NCBI GenBank assembly: GCA_963678705.1
Contig: OY783212.1
Location: forward strand, 4,960,001 to 5,024,000
Reading direction: 5' to 3'
Source: Panorpa germanica
Taxonomy: Eukaryota > Arthropoda > Insecta > Mecoptera > Panorpidae
Length of the DNA: 64,000 nt
A model generated the notes under the pieces. The model did no database searches and was not told the DNA's origin. It saw only the letters and a list, made by a program, of their open reading frames with translations. Both the position numbers and the translations under genes were made by a program. Every line of letters starts with the position of its first letter. Within the stretch, counting starts at the first letter, position 1. This document shows positions 37,927-49,463 of this stretch, piece after piece.

Positions 37927-38331
37927 CAATATCTTCTTCTTCTTCTTCTTCTTCAGTGGCTCGACAGCCCTGAGTGGGCCTTGGCCTTCTCAAGAATTTT
38001 TTCCGAATGATTTAATTACTTGAGATTTCGTAACAAGGTTTTTTTCACGGGGTGGAGTTGTTAGCACCACGCCCAACCCCCAGCCTGGAGGACCAGTCCC
38101 CTGATATAATCCCCAGGGGCAGGGTGCCCGGCTATACCCCCAGGCACTGGGTACCCATTTTAGTCGCCTCTTACGACATACCCGGTCACCACTGGGGAAT
38201 TATAACCAAAACCCAGATAATATCTGGCCCGGGGATCGAACCCGAGGACATAGTAGTCAGAGTCAAGCAGCCAATATCTCTTCGATTTATTCGAACCTGA
38301 TAGAAATAGTCGACCGCTCTAGGCGATGCGT
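37927..38331 (-). mobile_element. tRNA-headed retroelement with (GAA)n tail
   Basis: Read on the - strand, a tRNA-like head with a B box (GGGTTCGATCCCCGG, about 38229-38243) is followed by ATATTATCTGGGTTTTGGTTAT, shared with the SINE at 45574-45842. It continues into a different GC-rich body (CCTCCAGGCTGGGGGTTGGG) and ends near CAGGGCTGTCGAGCCACTG followed by (GAA)7. The 82-codon ORF at 38052-38300 is a shadow. The shared head with a different body suggests a mosaic SINE or a SINE fused to a LINE end. Target duplications were not identified, so the edges are approximate. Confidence 0.6.
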
Positions 38332-39328
38332 CGCTGACTGATTTTTCAAAATCTTATTATTTTCTTTTCCTTTATTTTACGTTTCTATCCTTATGTACAT
38401 ACATTTGAATATTATCTCCCAATATATAGCGCACATTCCCTGTCATACAATAATAACATATTTTATGTTAATATATAAAAGTAAAAAATGTTAAAAAATA
38501 TGTAAAAATATTTACAAGGTCGTTATAGAAAACAGATTATATTTTATTTTAACGGAAACATTTATTGTAGACATTTTAATAATAAATTAACAAACTTACA
38601 CAATTTTATTATCCCTAAGAAAAAAGTATTTAAAAACAGTTGTTTTTGAAAGGGTAAATCGCAAACCAAATTACATTTTAGTTTATAATATTTTTATTAT
38701 TATTAAAATTATTCTTGTATATTTATTAATTTATGATTTACATATATTTTTTACCAATTTGTCCAATGTATTAAATAGCAAAATGCAAAGAATTACAATT
38801 TATTTTGTATGAAAGGTTCCTCAAATCAATTTAGCACCGGGCTATGCGTTTGTTAGGGCTGACTTTGCTAATATGCATCATCAACGCCGGTATGTAAAGA
38901 GGTCAATGTTATAAGTCTGATTTGGACCGTCTTATTGACGTGTCATCTGGGACTAGCGTCATCAGATGTTGCAATAGGATATGGAATTGTTAAAATGGCT
39001 ACGTGCAATTGAACATGGAATTGGGAATTGAGAACTGCGTAGACATAATCGTTAAGTTCATCTTATATTTTACGTTTTGTGATTTTCGTTTTAAAATATT
39101 TACAGTATGTTCAAAATTACTTTAATGATTTGTTATTAACAAACATTAGTCGCTTACACAAGTCAAAATGTAGTTTAATTAATAATCAATTAACAAAAGG
39201 GTTTTGCAACAGTTTCTTAGTGGCGTAAAATCGTTATTGCCTCTCATCAATGTAGGAATGTGATTTCTAATTTAAAAGACAATAATGATTTTAACATTGA
39301 TTTTTCAACTACCAATTCCAATTGAATA
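38332..39328. other. Intronic DNA, no gene seen
   Basis: AT-rich sequence without a recognised element. Confidence 0.45.
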
Positions 39329-39330
39329 TA

Positions 39331-39748
39331 CAGGGTGTCCAAAAATTCAACGATAAGCGGGCACCAGAGGGTGGTCCTGCTCATGGCTACACGAGAAAAA
39401 AGGAAGAAAAAAATTATCTCATTTTGTTGTGAAATAACAAAAAAAAATAAAAATATTTTGAAAATTGAAACACCTTAAGATTTTTTTAACTACCATGACC
39501 ACAATGATGATTTTTTTTTTGTATCGGCAACCTAAGTAGCACTGCTATCCACTACACCCATTAAAAATCCCAGAATGCTATTAGTTTTTATACAAAAATC
39601 AATCCAAATTATTTCTTTCCCTAAAATTTTTAAAGATTTTTACTTTCAGTCCACTCTCATCGTGGTGTAAAAACAAAATATGTACAAGCATGTCGTGAGC
39701 AAGACCACCCTCTGGTGCCCGCTTATCCTTGAAATTTGGAACATCCTG
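39331..39748. mobile_element. Mariner-type MITE with CAGGGTGTCC termini
   Basis: The 418-bp element begins CAGGGTGTCCAAAAATTC and ends with the inverted GAAATTTGGAACATCCTG. The inverted repeats extend about 55 bp and include the shared AAGCGGGCACCAGAGGGTGG core. TA lies outside both ends. The interior is noncoding and AT-rich. CAGGGTGTCC-like ends with TA targets are typical of insect mariner-derived elements. Confidence 0.75.
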
Positions 39749-39750
39749 TA

Positions 39751-39930
39751 TATACGGTCGATTCTACGGTCATTTGTATCGAAGCTTCAAAGTACAATAT
39801 CTACGTCTCGCTAAAACTCCCGTGTGTCCAAGAATCGTCCGAATTGCACTCACGTGTACGTGGATATCACACACTTCACTTTGTCCGGTTTCACAGGTTA
39901 CGAATCAGTTACATCACCATCCCTAAATGA
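39751..39930 (+). pseudogene. Unidentified coding-like fragment abutting the mariner element
   Basis: About 60 codons are open here in one frame (STVICIEASKYNIYVSLKLP ... ISYITIPK), with more C/G at third positions than the neighbouring intron. The frame ends in TGA, and AATAAA follows at once (39930-39935). Both - strand alternatives carry several stops. I do not recognise the family. No splice acceptor is visible upstream because the mariner element ends at its left edge, so it may be the 3' end of a retrocopy, a transposon gene fragment, or a chance frame. It is unlikely to be expressed as is. Confidence 0.25.
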
Positions 39931-40152
39931 ATAAACTTTTGTCACGCTATCACTAAACATACATTTTTTTATATATATGTGACTGAAAAAGAATTTATTA
40001 AATAAGACTAAAAGCAGTCATTTGTTTTTTCGTGGAATAAACATCCTTTCCGCGCATTTAAAAATAAATGTATTTAAAAAATTATTTAAATAATTTAAAT
40101 AAATTATCATAAATTAATAAATAGGTGTAAGAATTTGATTTGATTAAAAAAA

Positions 40153-40833
40153 ATGGAAAATAATAATAGGAAAAACACCTTAAGTGTAGACTTCGTCGAA
40201 GTGATTTATAGAATGACGTTTACCGAATTACACTTATTTTTAAAAAACGATTTAAAATTATCAGTGGAAGATGTGATGGCAATTCAAGTGAATGGAAACA
40301 AGATGATTGTGAAAATTGCAGAACATTTATTAATTGATAACATTATTGAAATGACAAATGGGAAAATAATTTACAAAGGTACGGATGACAATAATTATAA
40401 TGTGTATATAGAAAGAGCCGATAAATTCACAATTGTAAGAATGCACAATATAGAATATGAAATTCAAGATATAACGATACAACACGCACTACAAGGATAT
40501 GGTACAGTTATTAGCATCAAAAAAGAAACATGGGGTAGAGATATGCCTTTCCCAGTTTATAACGGAACAAGAGCAATAAAGATGATTTTAAAGAAAGAAA
40601 TCCCATCGTACATACCAATGATTGGCAGAAAGGTTTGGGTTAGCTATGCTACCCAAAAGAAAACTTGTAGGTTTTGTGATAGAGAAGACCATTTAGGACA
40701 AGATTGCCCTACTAAAATTAGCAACAGAATAAATTCAAATGGTTTCGCACGCAGCTATGCAGCCATTGCGGGGAATACAATGAATGACAAAGCGGTAACT
40801 GATTGTGTTGTTCCAACTGAATCAAAAAATTAA
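40153..40833 (+). CDS. LINE ORF1 (Gag-like) with CCHC zinc knuckle
   Basis: The 226-codon frame from ATG at 40153 encodes a nucleic-acid-binding ORF1 protein. Residues 172-185 form a zinc knuckle, CRFCDREDHLGQDC, which is C-x2-C-x4-H-x4-C. Upstream lies RDMPFPVYNGTR and a KKEIPSYIPMIGRKVWVSY segment, the arrangement common in insect LINE ORF1 proteins just before the knuckle. The protein coats the element's RNA in the family. The TAA at 40831-40833 is probably premature because the same frame stays open for a further 118 codons to 41190. It is the largest ORF in the window, yet it belongs to a mobile element and not to the host. Confidence 0.75.
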   Translation: MENNNRKNTLSVDFVEVIYRMTFTELHLFLKNDLKLSVEDVMAIQVNGNKMIVKIAEHLLIDNIIEMTNGKIIYKGTDDNNYNVYIERADKFTIVRMHNIEYEIQDITIQHALQGYGTVISIKKETWGRDMPFPVYNGTRAIKMILKKEIPSYIPMIGRKVWVSYATQKKTCRFCDREDHLGQDCPTKISNRINSNGFARSYAAIAGNTMNDKAVTDCVVPTESKN

Positions 40834-41190
40834 GAATTAAGTTTTGTCAATAATTCAATTTTTCCACCCTTAATGCCAAAGAATACGCAAAATGAAACAA
40901 AAATCATTTCAACAGCTACTAATGATGATACTATTGCGATTGTAAATAATAATGATAATTTGTCCAAAATTCCTACAGCACACAAAGAAATTAAGAGAAA
41001 AATTGTAGAATCATCGTCAAATGAAGATACTTTGGCAAATTCTGAAATTGAAGATTGCTCAGATAATTCCGCTGCATCCAAAATGGATATAGGATTGGAA
41101 AAAAAAGATAAGAAAAATAACAAAAGACCAAAGAAACAAAAAAAAGTGACAGGAAAAGCAATGGATATAAAAGATAAAACAATTGAATAA
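40834..41190 (+). pseudogene. C-terminal part of LINE ORF1 beyond a single stop codon
   Basis: The frame of ORF1 continues after the 40831 stop without another interruption until 41190. It encodes an acidic, Asn/Ser-rich stretch and then a Lys-rich tail (KKDKKNNKRPKKQKK). Total ORF1 would be about 345 codons with one nonsense codon. Low-complexity charged C-termini are common in LINE ORF1 proteins. Confidence 0.6.
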
Positions 41191-41217
41191 CCTTAATTTA
41201 TTCAATATCTTATTAAT

Positions 41218-41743
41218 ATGGTACTAAGAACATTTGCCAAATTTAATATCAATGGATTATCCTCTGTAACATCTAAAATTATGCTGAAACAATTTATTAT
41301 AGACCACGATTTGGACATAATTTTATTACAAGAAGTTAATATAGAAAATTTAAGTTTCTTTAAACCTTATTCCTATATCTCGAACATTGGCATAAATAAT
41401 TGAGGAACTGCAATTTTGTTAAGGCCTGGAATAGAAGCTACAGATTGCATATGTGAAGAAGATGGACGTATCCTATCGATAACTGTTGAAGATTAACTTT
41501 AGACTACCTCTAATCATTGCTGGCGATTTTAACTGTGTGCTGAACCAGAGAGACCAACTTGGGAATCTAAACTTCTGTTCTGGATTAAATAGGTTAATAA
41601 CTGAACGAATTCTATCTGATATTTGGATCCTCAAGAATAAAACTCAACAGGGCTTCACTTACTTTAGGGGAATGAACATAGCATCAAGAATTAGAGTTTA
41701 TGTTTCTGAAGATAGCCCTCACTGTAAAATACTCCTACTATAA
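41218..41743 (+). pseudogene. LINE ORF2 endonuclease remnant, internally deleted
   Basis: From the ATG at 41218 the frame gives FNINGLSS and DIILLQEV, the N-terminal motifs of apurinic-type endonuclease including the catalytic Glu. A TGA at 41401 interrupts it. In-frame sequence continues with GTAILLRPGIEA and GRILSITVED to a stop near 41493. A shifted frame then supplies IIAGDFNCVLNQRDQ, containing the catalytic Asp/Asn (GDFN), and FTYFRGMNIASRIRVYVSED. The middle part normally between ITVE and GDFN (the YAPS region) is missing, as are the C-terminal SDH motif and the whole reverse transcriptase. The gene is dead. Confidence 0.7.
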
Positions 41744-42069
41744 AATGTTTTACTAAGATCCTTGTTTTGTAGTTGTAATATTAAGAAATAAATGAATATC
41801 AATATAAAAAAAAAAAAAAAGCAAAGGTTTTTTTCTAAGAATGATTTGAAAGTACAATACTGATGCAATGGATACACCTGAGTTCCGAGTGGAAAAGAAA
41901 TGTATAGCTTTCGCTTTACTGAAGTTTCCTTATTACTGTTTACAATATTTTGGCTTAATTTTTCGACTAAGCAATAATTGGTAAATTAAAACATATTTCT
42001 TTAATTTAAAAATATGTATACAATAATTTCTTTCCACATAACAATGCTTTTTTTGAATCATTTTTTGAA

Positions 42070-42294
42070 TGCTTTATCAACACACAAAACTTAGTATTTC
42101 CATTGTTTTAAAAATTACAAAAAGTAGCGTCACTAAAACCACTGTTACTCGTAAACTAATGGTCGAAATATCATGAAACTTTGACTCATATCCTTTGAAG
42201 CTTGACACTATCTAAAAATCATATAGATTTGTGAACAGTGGTGCCATTTATATCAATCTCATCCTACAAACTTAATAAGTGATGCGATATTTTT
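42070..42294. repeat. Unclassified interspersed repeat (GCCATCTAT family), copy 2
   Basis: It aligns with 16051-16269 from TTTATCAACACACAAAAC to GCCATTTATATCAATC and TAAGTGATGCGATA. It lies 250 bp after the LINE poly-A tail, in the same orientation as copy 1. Confidence 0.55.
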
Positions 42295-44850
42295 TAATAT
42301 TCTTATTATACGTTTTATAGTTTTAAATATTAGACTTCATAAAACGAAACCTACAATCGCGCTTAAATACCAAATTAAAGAACGTGACGTCACATTTAGC
42401 ATACTAATTGTATGTTTTGCATTAGCGTAGCATGTCAGGCAGTCGGACGTAATTCCTATTGTATATTTAAATTCATAATGAGCACTCATTGTCATTAGAA
42501 GGTCAGTTATCATCCAATTCCAGGAATGTTTGTTCTACGTACAAATTCTCGATGTATCCTACAACGATCCAATCTAGTACAATGTTGGTATGGTGCCTAC
42601 ATTTTTGTCATTATTCAACGCTCCGATGAACGTCGCGCCGTACGGGCCGTACGACCCACAGGATATTTGCGGTGTCACACTGCGATTTAATAACAATCAG
42701 CGAATAATTGCTTTTGTTCTACCATTGTTTTGTGGATAATGATTCAGATTATTGATGCAGGATTATTGTCATCATTAAGTCATGCTGCTATTTATTTGTC
42801 ATTGTCCTATTTATATACATTTTTAATAATAATTGAAGTTAATTTGGTCAAAGAGGCCACAAGATTTGTTGGTCAATTTATAATGAATAAGGGCATAGTT
42901 TTATTCCCCGATTGTGGCTAATGATACAGTAGGTGTCGTGATAATATAAAAACTATTTTTATTTGAAAATATAAAAACACTTTTTATTTTTATGGAATTC
43001 AGTTTTTATCCTTTTTAAAGTTATCTAAAGTACCATATTATATTTGTTCTTTTCGACCTTGCTTGCAAAGGTGGCACGCTCGCATTTGATTTATGCTGTA
43101 TAATCTTAAATATATCAAAATCAGTGCAAAACTGTAAAAGTCTCAACGACATCTCGACAAACGATTCGTAACAAGTTCTGAGTTTTAATCCTGATTTGGT
43201 AGTAGAGCTAGTAAAAAGTGTTTGTTGTGTAGCACCAATTACATAAAAATGAATCTTACATTAACAAGTAGAAGTGGTGTAGGTGACATAACAAGACGCT
43301 ATACTTTTACACGATTGACAGACTTAAATGTAACTTAGAAAGAAGAGTCTATACCCGCTAAACACAGTTATATGTCTTTTAGTTTATTGAATGCAAAATC
43401 GTAAACATTTAACATAAATAATGTCCTATTGCTATTAGATTCATAAAATAACCTTTTCTTGGATTAACAGAACTTTAAGACTCTCATTTTCAGATTAATA
43501 TCATCTTATACCTACCGTTTTAAGGACTAATGGATTATAAGACACCTTAGTCTTTCAGATTAAATATTACTCAAGTAAAACGTATAGCGGTACATATTTC
43601 TATTTGTTAAATAAATAGTTTGTTTAACTCATTGAAATAATACTAGTGTAAGCATTAATTATAGTTTAAATATTAGCGGCTTAACTAAATGACCTGACAG
43701 ACATAGTTATGTTCAAATTTCAATAAATGTTTTCACAATTCAATTAAAAATAAGCACGGAATCACTATCAGCTTGATTCACAATTTGATAATGAGTCAAA
43801 CGACATTTGCGCACATAGTAGCAAAAATCTTATAGAAAAAACACTTTTAGTTTGTCTTTTCCTAAAAAACATATTCAGACTATTACGAACATTTTAAAAA
43901 GAGAAATACTCAAATGGGTTTAGTCATTCTCAAGTGATGTGCTTACCAAATTTTTATTTGCATAGATTACCTATCCTGTTTGACAGACACACATGAACTA
44001 CGACAAGTGAAGTAAGTCGAGAATCTTGAGGTGAACAAGTGAAAGCAAATATTGTATTGTACTACAAGTGTTATAAAATAAGTTAGATATTAAATATAAA
44101 ATACAGCTTATTAAAACAACCCGATAATTAAGAAATATTATCGTCGACATCAATTTTAAATATACTCGTATGGACATTTATTTCACACAAACGCACCAAA
44201 TATAACATAGATTTTATTAAATTTCGTGAAGACAAACCGCATGCTGTGAAGAATTGCGTGATTCTATTCAACAAAAAGATAAACCCGAGTCCCGAGTGTC
44301 ACGGAGGTGTTCGTGGTTATGCGAAAACGTGTTCATCTTTTTACAACATTTTTTTGTTGTTATTATTATTTTGAACATCTATTACTTTTTGTGCTTACTT
44401 CTTTGTACCCATCCTGTAACGTATTATGTGTTATGTCATAAAGTAACTTATTTTCGGACAGTTCTTACAAGAAAATAACCTTATTACTTTTTTACGATCA
44501 TAATTTCGCCGCGGGTGTAATAACTGGACTTTATTCCCAGATACAGTTCGCGGCTCGCTATTCGAAGAGGGGAAGTGAAGGGTGTGTAGAGGCAATGAGC
44601 TTGCGGCTTCTACTATAAAACCATTTTAATTGATATTTAAATATGCAACGTTATAATTACAATTTATTGTATAAAATACGACGTGACCTCGAACTTTAAT
44701 TCACAATGAGAAACAATTCAAATTTATTATAATATTTCTTTTATGTTTTTTGTTTTTGTTTTTACAAAATTGAATAGAATATTGATGCAACTTATTCTAT
44801 GACTAGCAATGAAATAAACTCACTAAATAATAAACAAATCTACAACACAC
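42295..44850. other. Intronic DNA, no gene seen
   Basis: There is no recognised gene. The 63- and 74-codon frames at 42730 and 44254 lack any family resemblance. Confidence 0.45.
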
Positions 44851-45454
44851 AATGGGCTTGTGTCCTATGTCTTAATTTGTATAAAAGTGTACTATACGAG
44901 TATATTGATAAAGTGGGTAACTAGAACCTCAAATATTTAATTATTTTTTTGTTAATAATTCGTTATATGTTAAGAGATATTAACAATTAAAAAAGTTATT
45001 TTGTCTCTTTAATTATTAAAGGGATTCAACGTTGTACACATTCCAAAGGCATGTGACATCACAATCGCTGCCAACCTTACAGCTCATAAATCTCTGCTAT
45101 ATGTATTTATACATCAAAATAAAATTTCAATACTATGTGTGCCTTAGCAGGGTTAAATAAAATAAAAACTTATTACTGTTTGATTTGACTTGATTATTTG
45201 ACTACCAACAGCTTCAAAACATTACCACAGCACTGACCTACTCAACAAATAACTGACGTTAAAATGCATTTCACGTCATACAAATATAGCCGACCATTTC
45301 TAGCGCTAAAACTGCAATTCAAATTTTTAATTGTTATATCTCCGTCAACATTTAGATATTTAATAAAATAGACACGCCAATACACATTTATTAACATCAA
45401 TTTCCATCAAAAATTGAAAAATCGACCACTAAAAAATGAGGACACAAGCCCATT
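44851..45454. mobile_element. Inverted-repeat element with AATGGGCTTGTGTCCT ends
   Basis: AATGGGCTTGTGTCCT at 44851-44866 is the perfect reverse complement of 45439-45454. The 600-bp interior is AT-rich with no coding capacity. Near its left part, ATTGATAAAG ... AGAACCTCAAATATTTAATTATT resembles 58540-58580. Target duplication is unclear, so the superfamily is undetermined and the true ends may lie a few bases further out. Confidence 0.55.
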
Positions 45455-45573
45455 CTTGTATTACAAATAATGTGATATATAACCTAGCTGTTGAAATCGC
45501 AGCAATATATAAAAAAATTCTACGACAAAGTTATTTCCGTAGTATCAAATTTCACCTAGATTAGGTAATTTAT

Positions 45574-45842
45574 TTATTTTTTTTTTTTTTATTTAACGTC
45601 GGTCTATTTCCGATGCTGAGTCCTATCACCGACGACCTCCTTCAATGTTGGCAGTATTTATGGTGTCGTGGCCTCATATATGTGGGCTACACCACTGCCT
45701 AATAACTGTACGATTATGTATGACCATAATCAATATAAGTTCATAATAACCAAACCCAGAAAATATATATCTGGTCCGGGGATCGAACCCGAAGACACAG
45801 CAGTCGGCGTCAAGCATCAATGCTCTCGCCCACTGTGTCGTC
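45574..45842 (-). mobile_element. tRNA-derived SINE with perfect 13-bp target duplication
   Basis: On the - strand the element begins near 45842 with a tRNA-like head: an A-box-like GTGGGCGAGAGCA, and a B box within GGGTTCGATCCCCGG. It continues through ATATATATTTTCTGGGTTTGG, and ends in GACCGACGTTAAAT followed by a long A tail (poly-T on + at 45576-45590). The 13-bp TTAGGTAATTTAT is present at 45561-45573 and 45843-45855, the hallmark of LINE-driven retroposition. The head is shared with the element at 37927-38331. The 60-codon ORF at 45668-45850 is a shadow. Confidence 0.85.
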
Positions 45843-46844
45843 TTAGGTAATTTATATCGTTAAGCTACTGCCCTATAAAATGATATCAAACAGTTTTATT
45901 TATTAGTAACATTAATAGTTATCCGATAAACCCATAAACTATAGTCTTAAGTGCTCTACGGGGTTCGAACCTGCGGTGCGGGGTTATTAACTTGAATTAT
46001 GGTGTATTTATATTAATAAACTATGTCGAAAAATTATTGCGGAAAGCAGTTCAAGGACCGCCTCGTGAAATCAATTTATTGTTTATTTATTAAGCGTCAA
46101 TAACTATAAAAATAAATTAATGTACTTATCGATTAAATAAAACCATCTCATCATTTATCATTGTCATTATTCGAGTACATATGTTATTCAATTTCCTGAT
46201 TGTTGCTTTACAAATAACAAAAATACAAAAAGTATAAGTAGATTCTTCTTTTGCTGCTAATCAATTTATTGCAGAATGTATATTAATCAAATGCGTCCGT
46301 CGTAGCTAACTATGCTTTAATCAATATTTCAAATAATCAAAAAATGTTATATTGTAACTTTGTGTTTCAAATTTATGTTTCAATGATTTGCAATTTGTAA
46401 CGATTTTATGTAAAATCGCGTTTATAAAATGAACCTTGCCATAAGAATCATAGGTTTCGTGGAAATATTAATGTAATTCACAATAAGGGCGTAAGGCACC
46501 TATTTAATACTTCTAAAATCATCTCTTTAATATTTTTGAGAACCATGTGCGCTGGGACTATCCCTGTCATAAAAGAAAATACACAATTAAGAAACTTGAA
46601 GAATTTTTGTTATTAAAGTCACTGTTTGAATAAAATGCATGCCATATACCAATTGAATAAATACATACATACATACTACGTACCAATACGATAGTACGCC
46701 AAACCAAACTTGTGTACTGTAGGGTGTATTGGAGTTGTCTTGCGCTAATATAATTTATCATAAGAGCAAACTTTTACTTTAATTTTTATCGATACACCAC
46801 TGTTACGAAAGAGACTATTGCATTCTCTTTCATATCAGTTCCAG

Positions 46845-47085
46845 TCTGAGACGGCTGATTGCATTTCGGTTTCGGATTTTGCAGGTTCGAATAGGTTTAT
46901 CGTTGAAGCATGTATTCACTTGGTTAAAATTCGCTGATATACGCTTTCAGTGTGAGAGCTACGTAACGCCCGTATTTGGACAGCTTTGTCATTGCGATGG
47001 TTCGGATAGGTAAAACGCAGTAGCGCGTATACGTCTGATCAAAATTTGCTAAAATACACTTGCAGTGTGCGACAGGTCTTATTAG
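46845..47085. repeat. Diverged tandem duplication of about 115-120 bp
   Basis: GGTTCGAATAGG (46884) with TTAAAATTCGCTGATATACGC and TTTCAGTGTGAG is echoed about 115-120 bp later by GGTTCGGATAGG, TCAAAATTTGCTAAAATACAC and TTGCAGTGTGCG. Both units are GC-richer than their surroundings. It may be an old MITE with tandem units. Confidence 0.4.
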
Positions 47086-49336
47086 TGAGCTACGTGTTAG
47101 AGAAATTAATGGTAGTTCTATAGAGCATTACGCTAGCAAGTTGAATATAAGTTAAAAATAAGTTAAATATTAAACATAAAATGTATTTTAATAAACATCC
47201 TGATAATTATAGTACAAGTATGTTCAAATAAAACTCTCTGTTTGCATGTTGCAATTTAGTGAATAGCGTTTTATTGCATATTGTTACCAATTGTTCAAAA
47301 ATACTTTAAAAAGAACTCTATATCAATATTTACATTTCTTTCAAAATCAAAGATTCCAATTTGCGTTCCAATTCGCAATTCTTGTTCGTGTTTATCTTGT
47401 ATTGCATAATGATGAATGAAAACAAGTTTATACTTAATTATAGTTGATACATATTCATAAGAATGTACAACACACGTTTTTTCCGATATTCGTTTGAATT
47501 TTATACAAATGCTATGTATAAATTATATAATATTGTGTACGTGTGTGTGTATGTTATTATCTCTCGTAAAAGCATTGGTAATGGTAATGGTTATGTAGCT
47601 GTCAGCCTTGACATCGACATTGATACGTTGTAATCATTAAGAACGCACGGAGCAGCTGGAATAAACTCTCTCTCCATATTTGTACTCAAGGTAAAAAATC
47701 CGAGCTAACATTTCACGTTGTTGTGAAATTTATACGTCTATGGGCCGATTTTTCACTCTGGTTCATTGTGAACCTTTTTGTACTCAGCTTTTATTTTTGT
47801 TCTACTCGAACATAACTGTAACCCATCAAAATACCTGGTTCGGTCTTTGACAAAACCAAATTTGAAAAACCCATTTTTGAGAAACTGAAATTCATATATT
47901 TAATGAATCCTATGTACCTATCATACGGGTATCATGCATAAGTGTGTATAATCTTAATTTCTTGACAACCTGAAACTTAGTAGTCATAATAATGTTCTTA
48001 GATGTCTATTCTTTTCTATTTTCTAGCTATTCAAGGTTGAGCGACAAGATCGAGCTCTTTTAAATATTTTATATTCAATCAAAATGATTAAACTTGGCTC
48101 AAAGCTATCAGACATATTTTGTAACTTATTAAACTCGATCAATAGCTTCGGGCGCACTTAAATTAGCCGCATTTTAGTCTAAAGCAATCCATTGGCTTGA
48201 TACTAGCTCGGACATTTGGTCATAATATGTCCTGTATTTTCAGTTCACATGTTTTCGAAAAAGTTATTCCAAAAAGATTCTATTTCAAATTTGGTAATGT
48301 TCTCTTTTATCTTAATTTCTTAGCCTTTATTAAAGTAAATCTGATATGTAGATGTTTTGTAAATTTGAGGCAATTTCAACTTTGGCTGTATTTCTCAAAG
48401 TGATTAAAAATATATAAAATTTCCTAATTAAAAATAGAGAGATCTGTGCCTCTTTAAGGACAATAAGTCCGGGATTATACTTATTGTACTCTTTATCTCA
48501 TCCCAGTCAAGTTCAGTGTTTTGTTCGCTGTTGGACAGACGTTCAGACAGCAGTTCTACACAGATTCCTCTTCTCGTTGAATACAGATCATATCATATTT
48601 AATTAAATCGATTCATCTTGATTAGGAATCTCTATTGAATTTCTAAATAGAAAGGTGTGTACGATGTGTTATTCTTTCATAAAATTGTATTGAATTAATA
48701 ACGTGAGAGCGAACCTAAAGTTAAGAATTAATGTTAACTTTATAGAAAATATATAAAAACTTTGATATAATTAATTAATACGGAAGAAACGGTAATTAAT
48801 AATGTTAACAAATATCTCTACAAGCATGCCATGACGTTCGTGAGAATATTATTGATGTATCTGAAAGATTGTAGTCTGTGTATATTCTAATCGGCACGTG
48901 GTACTCAAAATGCTAAAATTACGTAAATAATGGTTTTTTTAAGTAATAATGTAGTAAGAAATTATACCAATATTAGTATGTAGAATATCTGTGCTATATC
49001 TCGGGAGCGGTTGATCATACAAAAAAGTGCATAAAATCAAATTTGTAGAGAATTTTATGATCTACAAGTTTCATAAGAACCATTAAAGATATAAGACGTA
49101 GAAAACGAGATATTTGTAAAGAAAAAAATGGACTGTTGTAACCTTTGATCTAGAATATCTTACAGATGTGAAATATTTAAAAAAAAAGTATTCCTGTACT
49201 CTTCCTGAATTTTATTATTAATTATTACTGTAGTTTAAAAATACTCTTTTAAAAGTGATTCGTAAAATATTTCACTCATATAAATCATATCTGTTCGATC
49301 ACACGACCATTGCTCGCAAGAGTCAGGAATAGGGCC

Positions 49337-49463
49337 CCAGTAAGCATCCGTAAGGCTCGCATCAGAGGCATAGGATTTATCGTATAAACCGTAGCTGCCG
49401 CTGTATACATCCCTCTAACATTCTACGTCTGATACGAGCGCTGCTGACTATGAACGCTTACCT
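49337..49463. repeat. Short imperfect inverted-repeat element
   Basis: CAGTAAGCATCCGTAAGGCTCGCATCAGA at the left is imperfectly complementary to TCTGATACGAGCG ... GAACGCTTACCTT at the right. A related right-hand end (ACGCTTACCTTAAA) occurs at 57075. The ends suggest a short hAT-like MITE, but no target duplication was found. Confidence 0.3.

Larger units (their letters stand above)
40140..41820 (+). mobile_element. Non-LTR retrotransposon lacking reverse transcriptase (half-LINE)
   Basis: The unit comprises an ORF1 with a zinc knuckle, an APE-type endonuclease remnant and a 15-A tail at 41806-41820. There is no room for a reverse transcriptase between the endonuclease remnant and the tail, so about 2 kb or more of ORF2 is missing internally while the 5' part is kept. 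This is the opposite of normal 5' truncation. The 5' boundary is uncertain because no target duplication was found. Clade was not assigned. Confidence 0.75.

Noticed and set aside
38052-38300. 82-codon Pro-rich ORF
   Set aside because: It is the antisense of the tRNA-headed retroelement. The related element at 45668-45850 gives a similar C-terminal frame.
45953-45990. tRNA-like GGGGTTCGAACCTGCGG
   Set aside because: The flanking bases do not form a T stem and no D or anticodon arm is present.
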